A stretch of DNA of 64,000 nt from Microbacterium dextranolyticum (GTDB taxonomy: Bacteria; Actinomycetota; Actinomycetes; Actinomycetales; Microbacteriaceae). The notes under the pieces were generated by a model. That model was not told the origin of the DNA and did not search any database. It worked only from the letters and a program-made list of their open reading frames with translations. Below, in pieces: positions 18,022 to 27,098 of this stretch (positions are counted from its first letter, which is position 1; each line of letters starts with the position of its first letter). The stretch is taken from assembly GCF_016907295.1 (NCBI RefSeq), contig NZ_JAFBBR010000001.1:2418001-2482000 (forward strand), in the 5' to 3' direction. The position numbers and the translations under genes are program-made.

Positions 18022-21000
18022 GTGTCCTTCTCCCCTCCCGACGCGAGAACCCGGCGTCCCGCCGCGACTGTGGCCGCGACGCTCGCCGCCGCACTCGTCG
18101 CCCTGACGCTCTCCGCCGCACCGGCATCCCCTGCCGCAGCAGCGGACGCACCCGATTCGCTCACATCCCTCGTGAACCCCTTCATCGGTTCCAAGGACGA
18201 CGGCAACACCTACCCGGGCGCGAGCATGCCGTTCGGGATGGTGCAGTTCTCGCCCGACAACGGTCACAACACCGGCTACAACTACGACAACTCGCGCATC
18301 CGCGGGTTCTCCCTCGTGCACCTCTCCGGCGTCGGATGCGGACTGGGCGGACTCTTCCCGGTCCTCCCGACCACCGGCATCCCCTCGAGCACCCGCTACG
18401 AGGACTACGCGCTGTCGTACAGCCACGACACCGAACAGGCCGCGCCGGGCTACTACCGCGTCGACCTGCAGGCCCCGGCCGGAGCGGTCCGTGCCGAGCT
18501 CAGCGCCACCGCCCACACCGCCGTGCAGCGCTACACGTTCCCCGCCACCTCGCAGGCGACGGTGCTGCTGAACCCCGGCCAGGCGCTCAACCGCGTGACG
18601 GCCTCGTCGGTGCACGTGATCGACGCGCGCACCGTGGAGACCGCCATCACCTCGCGCGGGTTCTGCCAGGACACCCAGCCGTTCACCGTGTACACGCGGA
18701 CGACCTTCGACCGCGACATCGCCGCGTTCGGCACGTGGAACGGCGACAGCGTGTCCGCCGGCGCCGCTGCCGCCGACGGCGAGCGCACCGGCGCCTACGT
18801 GACCTTCGACACCACCGCCGACCGCGACGTCGAAGCCGTCACCTCGCTCAGCTACGTCGACGCTGACGGGGCTGCCGCCAACGCCTCGGCCGAAGCGACC
18901 AGCTTCGACACCGCTCGCTCCGCCGCGGATGTCGCGTGGGAGCAGCGTCTCGGCTCGGTGCGCGTTCCCACCACCGACGAGAACCGCGCGCGCATCTTCT
19001 ATTCGGCGCTGTACCGCACCTTCCTCGCCCCGAACACCGGCACCGACGTCGATGGACGTTACCGCGGCTGGGACGGCAATATCCACACGGCCGACGGCTT
19101 CACCTACTACCAGAACTACTCGCTGTGGGACACCTACCGCACGCAGCAGCAGCTGCTCGCCCTTCTCGCCCCGCACGAGTCGCGCGACATGGCGATCTCG
19201 CTCGTGAAGCAGGGACAGCAGTTCGGCTGGCTGCCGCGCTGGGGCTACGGTCCCGTCGAGACGAATGTCATGACCGGCGACCCGGGAACGGCCTTCCTCG
19301 TCAGCGCGTGGAGCCAGGGACTGCTGCGCGGGTATGAGGAGGATGCCTACCAGGTCCTCCGCAACAACGCCGACAACATCCCGCCGGCATCCTCAGTGGC
19401 CAACGGCCGCGCGGGAAACCCGGAGTACCTCGCCTACGGCTACGTGCCGAACCAACCCGACGAGAACGGGCAGCCGGGCGACTACGACCTGCACCACGGT
19501 GGGTCCGCAACCCTCGAGTACGCACTCTCGGACGCCCTCCTGTCGACGATGGCCGCAGGGCTCGGGCACACCGACGACGCCGCGCGATACGCCCAGCGCG
19601 GTGAGAACTACCGCGCCGTCTTCGATCCGACGACGGGCAACTTCCGCCCGCGCGACCGCTCCGGCTTCTTCGTCGGCGACTCCGATCCCGCGCAGACGGT
19701 GGGCTTCCACGAGGGCACCGCACTGCAGTACCAGTGGCTCGCACCGCAGGATGTGCCCGGACTCATCGCCCTGCTCGGCGGCACCGACAAGACCCGTCAG
19801 CGCCTGGACGACTTCTTCGCCTACGACCGCGCCGTCGCCGACCCCTCGGGCACCGCGCACAACGTGTGGGTCAACGGCACATACTCCTACTACGGTCAGC
19901 GCACGTACAACCCGAACAACGAACCCGACCTCCACTCGCCGTACATCTACCAGTGGGTCGGGCAGCCGTGGAAGACGACCGATGTCGTCCGCGCCGCGCT
20001 GACGCTGTTCACCGACGGCCCGACCGGCGTCACCGGCAACGACGACCTCGGCACGATGTCGGCCTGGTACGTGCTGTCGGCGATGGGCATGTATCCGATC
20101 GTCCCGGGCAGCGACGTGTGGGGCCTGTCGACCCCCGCATTCTCGAGCGTCGACATCGCCCTCGACCAGAGCTGGTACGGCACGGATGCCCTGCACGTGC
20201 GGGCGCCGGGACTGACGGATGCCAACCGCTATGTGCAATCCGTGACGGCCGAGAACACCGCCGGACGCATCGACCGCAGCCACCTCACCGGCGCCGAGCT
20301 GACGAAGGCCGGCACGATCACCTTCGGTCTCGGCACCTCGCCGTCGTCGTGGGCGACCGGCGCCGACGCCGCACCGGCGGCCCTCGTGACGCCGGGCGCC
20401 GTCGCCCCGACGCTGCAGGCGCGGGCGACGCCGGCCCACGTCGCCGCCACCGCCGGCGGCAGCACGACTCTCTCGATCGACATCATCGCTCGCGCCGCAG
20501 ACGCCGCGGAGGGCACGATCTCCGTGACCGGATCGGACGTGGTGACCTCCAGTGCCGGATCGGTCCAGTGGCGGATCGACTCGGGCGGACTGCCGGTCTC
20601 GCAGCGCATCCCCGTGCAGCTGTCGGTGAAGCCGGGCGTCGTCGCGGGGACCTACCCCGTCGCGGTCCAGGTCGCGGATGCCTCGGGCGCCTCCGTCGAG
20701 GTGACCACGAGCGTCGTGATCGCCGACTCGACGTGGCTGACATCGACGTTCGACAACACGGGCATCGGCGACGCACGTGCCGGCAACGCCGACTTCGACG
20801 GCGGCGGCTACTACCTGCTGCGTGACGCTCTGGCGCAGCAGGGCTACACGCAGGGCGCCGCGGGCGTCGTGGCGAACACGACACTCACCTTCGCCGCACC
20901 GGCGACGGCCCCGGGCTCACCCGACAACGTGCGCGCCAACGGCCAGACCCTGACCGTCCCCGACGCCTACCGACAGGCCCGCTCGCTGAGCCTCGTCGGC

Positions 21001-21897
21001 GCGGCGAACAACGGCGATTCGGGTGGCACGCTCACGATGACGTTCACCGACGGCACCACCTCCCAGGCATCCGCGATCCTCAGCGACTGGTGCACGCCGA
21101 ACCCCGCACAGGGCAACGTCATCGTCGCCAAGGGCGGCCAGCGCGGTGATCGCACGAACAACCCGCAGAACATCGGGTGCGGGCTGTACGCGACGGCGCC
21201 GATCGACGTTACCGACGGCAAGACGCTCGCGTCGATCACCCTTCCGACCGCACCCAAGATGCACGTGTTCACGGTCGCTTTCGACGTGCCCAATCCGGTT
21301 GCCCCGACGCTGACGGCGGAGGTCGCTCCGTCCGCGCCGACGCCGGGCGCCGCGGTCACGATCACGGTGCGCACGACCCCCGCCGACGCGGTCGGAGAGC
21401 TCGTCCTCACCCGTGCCGACGGAGCGGACACCGCCGACACATCCACGCTGCGCGTCGCCTCGGCCACCGACACGGAGATCGCGCGCGTCCCCGTCGCCGA
21501 CGGCGTCGGAACGTTCCAGGTCACCGCGACGACGACGGCGGCGCACTACCGGGTCGCCTTCGTCCCGTCCGACGCGACGAGGTTCGCGCCGTCCGCCCTC
21601 GGCTCCGACGTCATCGTGAAAGCCGTGGATCCCTCCGACGGCGGCAACACCGGTGGCGGCGACAACGGCGGAAACACCGGTGGCGGCGACAACGGCGGCG
21701 GGAGCACCGGTGGGAACACCGGCGGGGGAAGCACCGGCGGCGCCTCCCCCGCGCCGAGCGCGAGCGCCGCGGTCTCCGGCACGGGCCTGGCCCGCACCGG
21801 GGGCATCCTCGCCTGGGCTCTACTGCCGCTCGGAGCCGGCGCGATCGCCGTCGGCGCCGGCGTCATCGCCCGCCGCCGTCGCCGCCTCTCCGAATGA
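18022..21897 (+). CDS. secreted GH92 alpha-mannosidase, LARTG anchor
   Basis: 1291 residues starting at GTG 18022 after AGAGG. A signal peptide ending near SPAAAADAP leads straight into the GH92 catalytic region (~50-765). It has the classical family signatures: NPFIGSKDDGNTYPGASMPFGMVQ, SLWDTYRTQ, LEYALSDALLSTMAAGLG, HEGTALQYQW (candidate acid E564) and GNDDLGTMSAWYVLSAMG (D674/D675). A NEW3/NPCBM-associated Ig-like domain follows (~775-900), then the jelly-roll module also found in both neighbours (~905-1090), another Ig-like domain, a Gly/Asn/Thr linker rich in GGGNTGG-type units, LARTG, a hydrophobic helix and an Arg tail. Predicted wall-anchored exo-alpha-mannosidase. It is the most canonical of the three. 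The third gene is coupled behind it (32 bp between stop and its ATG). Confidence 0.94.
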   Translation: MSFSPPDARTRRPAATVAATLAAALVALTLSAAPASPAAAADAPDSLTSLVNPFIGSKDDGNTYPGASMPFGMVQFSPDNGHNTGYNYDNSRIRGFSLVHLSGVGCGLGGLFPVLPTTGIPSSTRYEDYALSYSHDTEQAAPGYYRVDLQAPAGAVRAELSATAHTAVQRYTFPATSQATVLLNPGQALNRVTASSVHVIDARTVETAITSRGFCQDTQPFTVYTRTTFDRDIAAFGTWNGDSVSAGAAAADGERTGAYVTFDTTADRDVEAVTSLSYVDADGAAANASAEATSFDTARSAADVAWEQRLGSVRVPTTDENRARIFYSALYRTFLAPNTGTDVDGRYRGWDGNIHTADGFTYYQNYSLWDTYRTQQQLLALLAPHESRDMAISLVKQGQQFGWLPRWGYGPVETNVMTGDPGTAFLVSAWSQGLLRGYEEDAYQVLRNNADNIPPASSVANGRAGNPEYLAYGYVPNQPDENGQPGDYDLHHGGSATLEYALSDALLSTMAAGLGHTDDAARYAQRGENYRAVFDPTTGNFRPRDRSGFFVGDSDPAQTVGFHEGTALQYQWLAPQDVPGLIALLGGTDKTRQRLDDFFAYDRAVADPSGTAHNVWVNGTYSYYGQRTYNPNNEPDLHSPYIYQWVGQPWKTTDVVRAALTLFTDGPTGVTGNDDLGTMSAWYVLSAMGMYPIVPGSDVWGLSTPAFSSVDIALDQSWYGTDALHVRAPGLTDANRYVQSVTAENTAGRIDRSHLTGAELTKAGTITFGLGTSPSSWATGADAAPAALVTPGAVAPTLQARATPAHVAATAGGSTTLSIDIIARAADAAEGTISVTGSDVVTSSAGSVQWRIDSGGLPVSQRIPVQLSVKPGVVAGTYPVAVQVADASGASVEVTTSVVIADSTWLTSTFDNTGIGDARAGNADFDGGGYYLLRDALAQQGYTQGAAGVVANTTLTFAAPATAPGSPDNVRANGQTLTVPDAYRQARSLSLVGAANNGDSGGTLTMTFTDGTTSQASAILSDWCTPNPAQGNVIVAKGGQRGDRTNNPQNIGCGLYATAPIDVTDGKTLASITLPTAPKMHVFTVAFDVPNPVAPTLTAEVAPSAPTPGAAVTITVRTTPADAVGELVLTRADGADTADTSTLRVASATDTEIARVPVADGVGTFQVTATTTAAHYRVAFVPSDATRFAPSALGSDVIVKAVDPSDGGNTGGGDNGGNTGGGDNGGGSTGGNTGGGSTGGASPAPSASAAVSGTGLARTGGILAWALLPLGAGAIAVGAGVIARRRRRLSE

Positions 21898-21929
21898 CTC
21901 TCACCACACCGCAGGACAAGGAACAGCAC

Positions 21930-24900
21930 ATGACACCCCACCCCCGGGCATCCCGCCCCGAACCCCCCGTCAACAGGACCAGACGTCTGACAGCCGGCAT
22001 GCTCGCCGCCGCACTCTGCGTGAGCGGAGTGCTGGCGAGCGCGACGTCGGCCGCCGCGGCAGAGCCCGACTGGGTGACCGACCCGGCCTCGCACGTCAAC
22101 ACGCTCGACGGCACGGGCATCGGCGGCGACGTCGTCGGCTCGATCAACAACTTCCCGGGAGCGACCGTCCCCTTCGGAATGGTCCAGTTCTCCCCCGACA
22201 CCACGTCGACCTACGCCGGCTACCAGTACCACAACGACCGGATGACCGGGTTCAGCATGAACCACGCCTCCGCGGGCTGCAACGTGTTCGGCGACATCCC
22301 GATCCTTCCGTCGACGGGAGACATCGGGTCGAACCCGAAGAACGCGACCCAGCGGTACACGCACGACGGTGAGGTCGGCCGGCCCGGGTACTACTCGGTG
22401 CGCTTCGACGAGTCGAACATCGTCAACGAACTGACCGCGAGCGACCGCGTGGGACTCGCGCGCATCACCTATCCGACCGGCACTCCGGCGCAGTTCATGA
22501 TCCGTCCCGGCGGATCCCTCGCCGGCAACAGCGCGGCGGATCTGAAGGTGATCGACTCGCGCACCGTACAGGGCTCGGCGACGACCGGGAACTTCTGCGG
22601 CAAGGGGAACACCTACCGGATCTACTTCCAACTGAGTTTCGATCACGACTTCACCGCTCACGGCACGTGGGATGACCGCGGCGTCTCCGCCGGATCGGAC
22701 TCCGTATCGTCGGCGAGCGCAGGAGCGTACTTCACCTTCGCGCCCGGCACTGTGCTGCAGGCGAAGATGGCCGTCTCTTACGTGTCAGTGGACGGGGCAG
22801 CATCCAACATGGCGGCCGAAGCCCCGGGCTTCGACTTCGACGGCACCCGGACCCGCGCGTACGACCGATGGAGTGACGCCCTCTCCCGTGTGCAGGTCGC
22901 CGGGGGCACCGACCAGGATCTGCGCGGGTTCTACACGGGGCTGTACCGATCACTCCTCCACCCCAACCTCTTCGACGACGCCGACGGACGCTACATCGGG
23001 TTCGACGGGCAGATCCATCAGGTGGCATCCGGCCGTCATCAGTACGCGAACTTCTCCGACTGGGACACCTACCGCACGCTCATCCCGCTGCAGACGATGC
23101 TCTTCCCCGACGTCGCCTCCGACATGGCGCAGTCCCTCGTCCTCGACGCCGACCAGTCCGGCTCTCTGCCCCGATGGCCGGTCGCCAACTCCGCCACCGG
23201 CCAGATGACCGGCGACAGCGTCACTGCCCTCATCGGTCAGATCCACGCCTTCGGCGGCACGGACTTCGACGCTGAGGCCGCATTGGGCTACATGGTCAAC
23301 GCGGCGGACAACGGCGGAACGGGGCTGCGCGGTTACGTGCAGCGCCCGGGCGCTGCGATCTACAACGAGCGCCAGTACGCGCCCCAGGTCGAAGCCTTCC
23401 GCGGAGACCACCAGATCGTCGGCGCGTCGGTCAGCCTCGAATGGTCGGTGGACGACTTCACCGTGAGCCGCCTCGCCGCCTCGCTCGGCGACTCCGACAT
23501 CGCGAGCCGCTTCCAGCAGCGCTCGAACTACTGGCAGAACCTCTTCGACCCCGCGCAGAACGCAATCGCCCCGCGCGCAGCGGACGGATCCTTCCTCAGC
23601 GTGGCGGAGCAGGGCTCGGGCTTCGGCGAAGCCGGTTTCGATGAGGGCAACGCCGAGCAGTACCTCTGGATGGTGCCCCAGAACATCACCGGTCTCGCCT
23701 CTGCTCTCGGCGGACGCGACGCCGCCGCTCAGCGGCTCGATGCATTCACATCGAAGACGTTGAACTCCGGCACCAAAGTGCCCTATCTGTGGGCGGGCAA
23801 CGAGCCGAACTTCCTCGTGCCGTGGATCTACAACTACCTCGGCCAGCCGTGGAAGACGCAGGCACTCGTCGATCGGATCCGCCACGAGCTCTTTTCGCCG
23901 GGACCGGATGGGGCTCCCGGCAACGACGACCTGGGCGCGATGTCGTCGTGGTACGTCTGGGCGACGCTGGGCCTTGTTCCGGCGACCCCCGGAACATCGG
24001 TGCTGACGCTGAACACGCCGACATTCGATCATGTCCGGATGTCGCTGGGCGACGGCAAGTCGCTGCGGATCGATGCCCCCGGAGCCGGCTCCGGCGCGCG
24101 CTACATCTCCGGACTGGCGGTCGACGGCGCGCCCCTCGAGAGCACCGCCCTGCCCGAATCGCTCGCCCGCGACGGTGGCACGGTGCAACTCACGCTCAGC
24201 ACGCAGCCCGACACCGCCTGGGCGACCGCTCCCGCGGCCGCACCGCCCGCGTTCGGCGAGGGCGGCACCGGCTTCGCGGTGGCGCCGGCAACGTCGCTCG
24301 TCCCGCTCGCACCGGGCACCTCGGGTTCCGTGCACCTGTTCGCGCGCGCCTTCGACCCGTCGATCACCTCGGTCGATGTCGCGGTGGCCTCGTCGCAGAA
24401 CGGCGTGACCGCGACCGCCTCGCCGCTCACCCCGGCGGCGAACGGCTCTCTCACGGGCGCGCTCTCCCTGGCGGTCGGCAAGAACGTGCCCGACGGCTTC
24501 TACCCCGTGACCCTCACCGCGACGGCGGGCACGGTGGTGCGCACCCAGACCGTGACCGTCCAGGTCGCCGCCGAGGGAGGGTTCGCCCGCGCGGCGAACC
24601 TCATCGGCACATCGACGCAGGACACCCGCGGAGGCGCGAACTTCGACAACGCCGGCAACAGCTACGCGCGTGAAGAGCTCGCCAAGGCGGGGCTGACCCC
24701 CGGTGCGGAGTTCGCCGTGGGCAGCCTGCACGCGACGTGGCCCGGCAGCCCCGCCGGCACGCCCGACACCGTCCGTCCCACCGGGCAGACGATCACGGTG
24801 CCGAACAGCCCCACGACGATCTCGTTCGTCGGAGCCGCTCGCGACGGCGGCGCCCAGGTGCAGGCGAAGGTGACGCTGGACAACGGTGACACCGTGCAGG

Positions 24901-25742
24901 TGCCGCTGGCGCTGGGCGACTGGGTGATCCCCTCACCGAACGGTCAGCCCGTGTACGGCAACTCGATCGTGGCGCACCAGGACCTGCGGCACTCGGGTCC
25001 GACGGGCGTGCAGGGTTCGTACGTCTACGCGACTGCGCCCTACACCGCCCCGTCGGGTCGGACGATCGTGAGCGTCACGCTGCCGGCCGACGGCGACGGG
25101 AACCGGCTGCGGCTGTTCGCCATCGCGAGCGACGGCGTCGCCCCGCAGCCGCAGACGACGACCCTGACGGCGGTCCCCGCGCAGACCAGCGTGCCCGACG
25201 GAACGCCGGTCTCGGTCACCGTCACCGTCACCCCCGAGGCGGAGGGCACCGTCACCGTGTCGGAGGACGGGGGCAGCGCCGCGCGTGCCGCCGGGCCCAC
25301 CCCGGTCGCGCTCGTGGACGGCTCGGCACAGGTCACCGTGACACCGACGGGTGTGGGCGTGCACACGTACCGCGCGGTCTTCACCCCGGCCGATCCGACG
25401 TCGTTCACCGAGTCGTCCACGACGTTCTCGATCACAGTCACCGCAGCGCCCGACAACGGTGGCGGCAACACCGGTGGCGGCAACACCGGCGGCGGGAACA
25501 CGGGCGGCGGGAACACCGGCGGCGGCGACCAGGGCACGGGCGCGGGGACGGGCGGCGGCGCGTCGATCTCGCCGAGCGCGAGCCCGGCCGGCTCGGCAGA
25601 CGCGAACCGTCTCGGCGCCACGGGCGGCGATGTCCAGGGGGCCGCTCTCACCGGGGCCGCGGCTCTGCTGCTGATGGCGCTCGGCGCGGGTCTGCTGCGC
25701 CGTCGTCGTCGAACGGAGGGCTCCGCTCGCTCGAGCCGCTGA
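21930..25742 (+). CDS. secreted GH92 alpha-mannosidase, LGATG anchor
   Basis: 1270 residues from the ATG at 21930, preceded by AAGGA. Another ATG at 21894 overlaps the previous stop, but it would add a long hydrophilic leader before the signal peptide (…VSGVLASATSAAAAEP). GH92 signatures: FPGATVPFGMVQFSPDT, SDWDTYRTLIPL, LEWSVDDFTVSRLAASLG, DEGNAEQYLWMVPQN (E572) and GNDDLGAMSSWYVWATLG (D666/D667). Behind the catalytic part are an NPCBM-associated-like domain, the shared jelly-roll module, one Ig-like domain, four GGGNTG linker units, LGATG, a membrane helix and an Arg-rich tail. Same operon and control as the upstream gene. The GH92 core differs enough from the second enzyme that they probably cut different alpha-mannosyl linkages in sequence (inference). 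Confidence 0.93.
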   Translation: MTPHPRASRPEPPVNRTRRLTAGMLAAALCVSGVLASATSAAAAEPDWVTDPASHVNTLDGTGIGGDVVGSINNFPGATVPFGMVQFSPDTTSTYAGYQYHNDRMTGFSMNHASAGCNVFGDIPILPSTGDIGSNPKNATQRYTHDGEVGRPGYYSVRFDESNIVNELTASDRVGLARITYPTGTPAQFMIRPGGSLAGNSAADLKVIDSRTVQGSATTGNFCGKGNTYRIYFQLSFDHDFTAHGTWDDRGVSAGSDSVSSASAGAYFTFAPGTVLQAKMAVSYVSVDGAASNMAAEAPGFDFDGTRTRAYDRWSDALSRVQVAGGTDQDLRGFYTGLYRSLLHPNLFDDADGRYIGFDGQIHQVASGRHQYANFSDWDTYRTLIPLQTMLFPDVASDMAQSLVLDADQSGSLPRWPVANSATGQMTGDSVTALIGQIHAFGGTDFDAEAALGYMVNAADNGGTGLRGYVQRPGAAIYNERQYAPQVEAFRGDHQIVGASVSLEWSVDDFTVSRLAASLGDSDIASRFQQRSNYWQNLFDPAQNAIAPRAADGSFLSVAEQGSGFGEAGFDEGNAEQYLWMVPQNITGLASALGGRDAAAQRLDAFTSKTLNSGTKVPYLWAGNEPNFLVPWIYNYLGQPWKTQALVDRIRHELFSPGPDGAPGNDDLGAMSSWYVWATLGLVPATPGTSVLTLNTPTFDHVRMSLGDGKSLRIDAPGAGSGARYISGLAVDGAPLESTALPESLARDGGTVQLTLSTQPDTAWATAPAAAPPAFGEGGTGFAVAPATSLVPLAPGTSGSVHLFARAFDPSITSVDVAVASSQNGVTATASPLTPAANGSLTGALSLAVGKNVPDGFYPVTLTATAGTVVRTQTVTVQVAAEGGFARAANLIGTSTQDTRGGANFDNAGNSYAREELAKAGLTPGAEFAVGSLHATWPGSPAGTPDTVRPTGQTITVPNSPTTISFVGAARDGGAQVQAKVTLDNGDTVQVPLALGDWVIPSPNGQPVYGNSIVAHQDLRHSGPTGVQGSYVYATAPYTAPSGRTIVSVTLPADGDGNRLRLFAIASDGVAPQPQTTTLTAVPAQTSVPDGTPVSVTVTVTPEAEGTVTVSEDGGSAARAAGPTPVALVDGSAQVTVTPTGVGVHTYRAVFTPADPTSFTESSTTFSITVTAAPDNGGGNTGGGNTGGGNTGGGNTGGGDQGTGAGTGGGASISPSASPAGSADANRLGATGGDVQGAALTGAAALLLMALGAGLLRRRRRTEGSARSSR

Positions 25743-25751
25743 GCTGACGAG

Positions 25752-25790
25752 AACCCGCCGTGCGCCGACAGCCGTCGCGCACGGCGGGTT
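25752..25790 (+). terminator. strong intrinsic terminator ending the GH92 operon
   Basis: A 13-bp perfect stem (AACCCGCCGTGCG with CGCACGGCGGGTT) and a 13-nt loop, directly followed by TCTTGT. It starts 10 bp after the stop codon. Confidence 0.88.
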
Positions 25791-25929
25791 TCTTGTCCCC
25801 CAAAATACCTACAGACATCCCTTTCCCGACCGGCCAGACTGAAGGAGCTGGAACGCTTCTGCGTTCGGTGCACCGCGCGTCAGCGTGACCGCACCATCGC
25901 GGGTCGGTTTTCGGGTAACCGACTCGCAC

Positions 25930-25962
25930 GGCGAGGGGCGGGCGGCTTCGCCGCCCCTCGCC
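25930..25962. terminator. second hairpin in the convergent 25743-26058 gap
   Basis: A 12-bp stem GGCGAGGGGCGG/CCGCCCCTCGCC around a GCGGCTTCG loop, followed on the plus strand by TCCTCTTCTTCC. It likely ends transcripts arriving from the minus-strand kinase-like gene or late GH92 read-through. Apart from the two hairpins I see nothing coding in this 316-bp gap. Confidence 0.6.
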
Positions 25963-26058
25963 TCCTCTTCTTCCGGGGTCGCGTCTCTGACCGACGCACC
26001 GCCCCGCTGCTCGCGCTGCGTCTGCCGCTTCTGTTGCTGCTGCGACTCCGCGTCCGCC

Positions 26059-27087
26059 TCAGTCGTCAGCCGGCCTGCGGAACTCGTGCCAGAGGTCGAC
26101 GATGTCCTCACCCTCGCCCTGCGCCGACCTCCCGACGACGGTCACCGCGATCTCGTCGTGTCGAGCGGCCCGGATGTAGAGCCGCTGCGAGACCGACTCG
26201 GAGATCAGCCGGGCGAGCTCCGCACGCAGCATCGCCCTCTCCTCCGACGACAGCACGTCGAGGCCGCCCTCGTCGAGCACCGAGACCGACGCGCCGCGCT
26301 CCCGTGCCGCGGACAGCGCCCGACGCACCTCGTCATCGAGCAGCCCTGCGCCACGCAGTTCGTCGCGCAGGGTTCCTTCTGCAATGCCCGCCAGGTGCCG
26401 CTCGGCGTCATCGAGTCGCCCGGCGGTCTCGATCGTGCGCGCGAGGACGGGGCCGGCGACGGCGAGGGCGCGCTGGATCTGGGTGCGACGCTCGCGGCGC
26501 ACGCCCTCCTGCGAGGCAAGCCACTGCGACGCCTCGCGCTGCAGCTCCTCGAGGCGAGCCGTGTCGTGGGCGGCCCGGTCGACGAGCCACGAGATCAATT
26601 GAGCCAACCCCACCCAGAGGATCGCCCCCACCACGCCGCGGGCCAGCGCCGCGGGCATCCCGATCCACGCCGCCGCAGCGAGCGCCGCCAGCGCGACACC
26701 GCTCCACGCCACCCACGGTCGGCGACGCACCATCACGATGGCCATGAGCGCGCCGACGGCGCCGAGACTCCACGTCGCGTAGTTGGCGAGCCGCGCGCTC
26801 TCCCCCGCCGCCACCCAGCTCGCGGATGGAACGATGGCCGCGACGGCGAGCGCGAGGACGGCAGCCCATCCCGGCAGGAGCGAGCGTTCGCCGAGCGGGC
26901 GCATCGCGGACTCGGGTCGCTCGACGGGATGGACCTGCCAGAAGATGCACACCCACGTCGTCACCAGGTAGAACGCCACGGCGGTGACCTGCAGCAGCCA
27001 GTACGCGGGAGGAGAGGTCCACAGCAGCGCAGCGGCGGCGAGATAGGCGGTGAACGCCACGCCGAGCCCCGACAGCACGCTGCGCAT
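26059..27087 (-). CDS. degenerate sensor-kinase-like membrane protein
   Basis: A 342-residue protein with about five hydrophobic helices (residues ~5-160). A cytoplasmic part follows that is laid out like a NarL-type histidine kinase but is eroded. Where a conserved His is expected it reads EGVRRERRTQIQRALAVAG. The later region LRAELARLISESVSQRLYIRA resembles an N-box without its Asn and is followed by no glycine boxes. It is the last gene of a three-gene set with a response regulator and an intact kinase. ATG 27087 lies 12 bp after the kinase stop with GAGGG upstream; an alternative GTG at 27114 would overlap the kinase. It may act as a non-catalytic partner or ligand sensor for the intact kinase (inference). 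No family name is certain. Confidence 0.7.
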   Translation of the reverse strand: MRSVLSGLGVAFTAYLAAAALLWTSPPAYWLLQVTAVAFYLVTTWVCIFWQVHPVERPESAMRPLGERSLLPGWAAVLALAVAAIVPSASWVAAGESARLANYATWSLGAVGALMAIVMVRRRPWVAWSGVALAALAAAAWIGMPAALARGVVGAILWVGLAQLISWLVDRAAHDTARLEELQREASQWLASQEGVRRERRTQIQRALAVAGPVLARTIETAGRLDDAERHLAGIAEGTLRDELRGAGLLDDEVRRALSAARERGASVSVLDEGGLDVLSSEERAMLRAELARLISESVSQRLYIRAARHDEIAVTVVGRSAQGEGEDIVDLWHEFRRPADD

Positions 27088-27098
27088 GCCGACGGCCC

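Noticed and set aside
21894..21929. Third GH92 start at ATG 21894
   Set aside because: Possible through overlap with the previous stop, but it places 12 polar residues before the signal peptide. ATG 21930 has a proper AAGGA site.
25809..26111. 100-codon minus-strand frame in the gap after the GH92 operon
   Set aside because: It overlaps the kinase-like gene end and two terminators. The peptide is low-complexity Gln/Glu/Arg without similarity.
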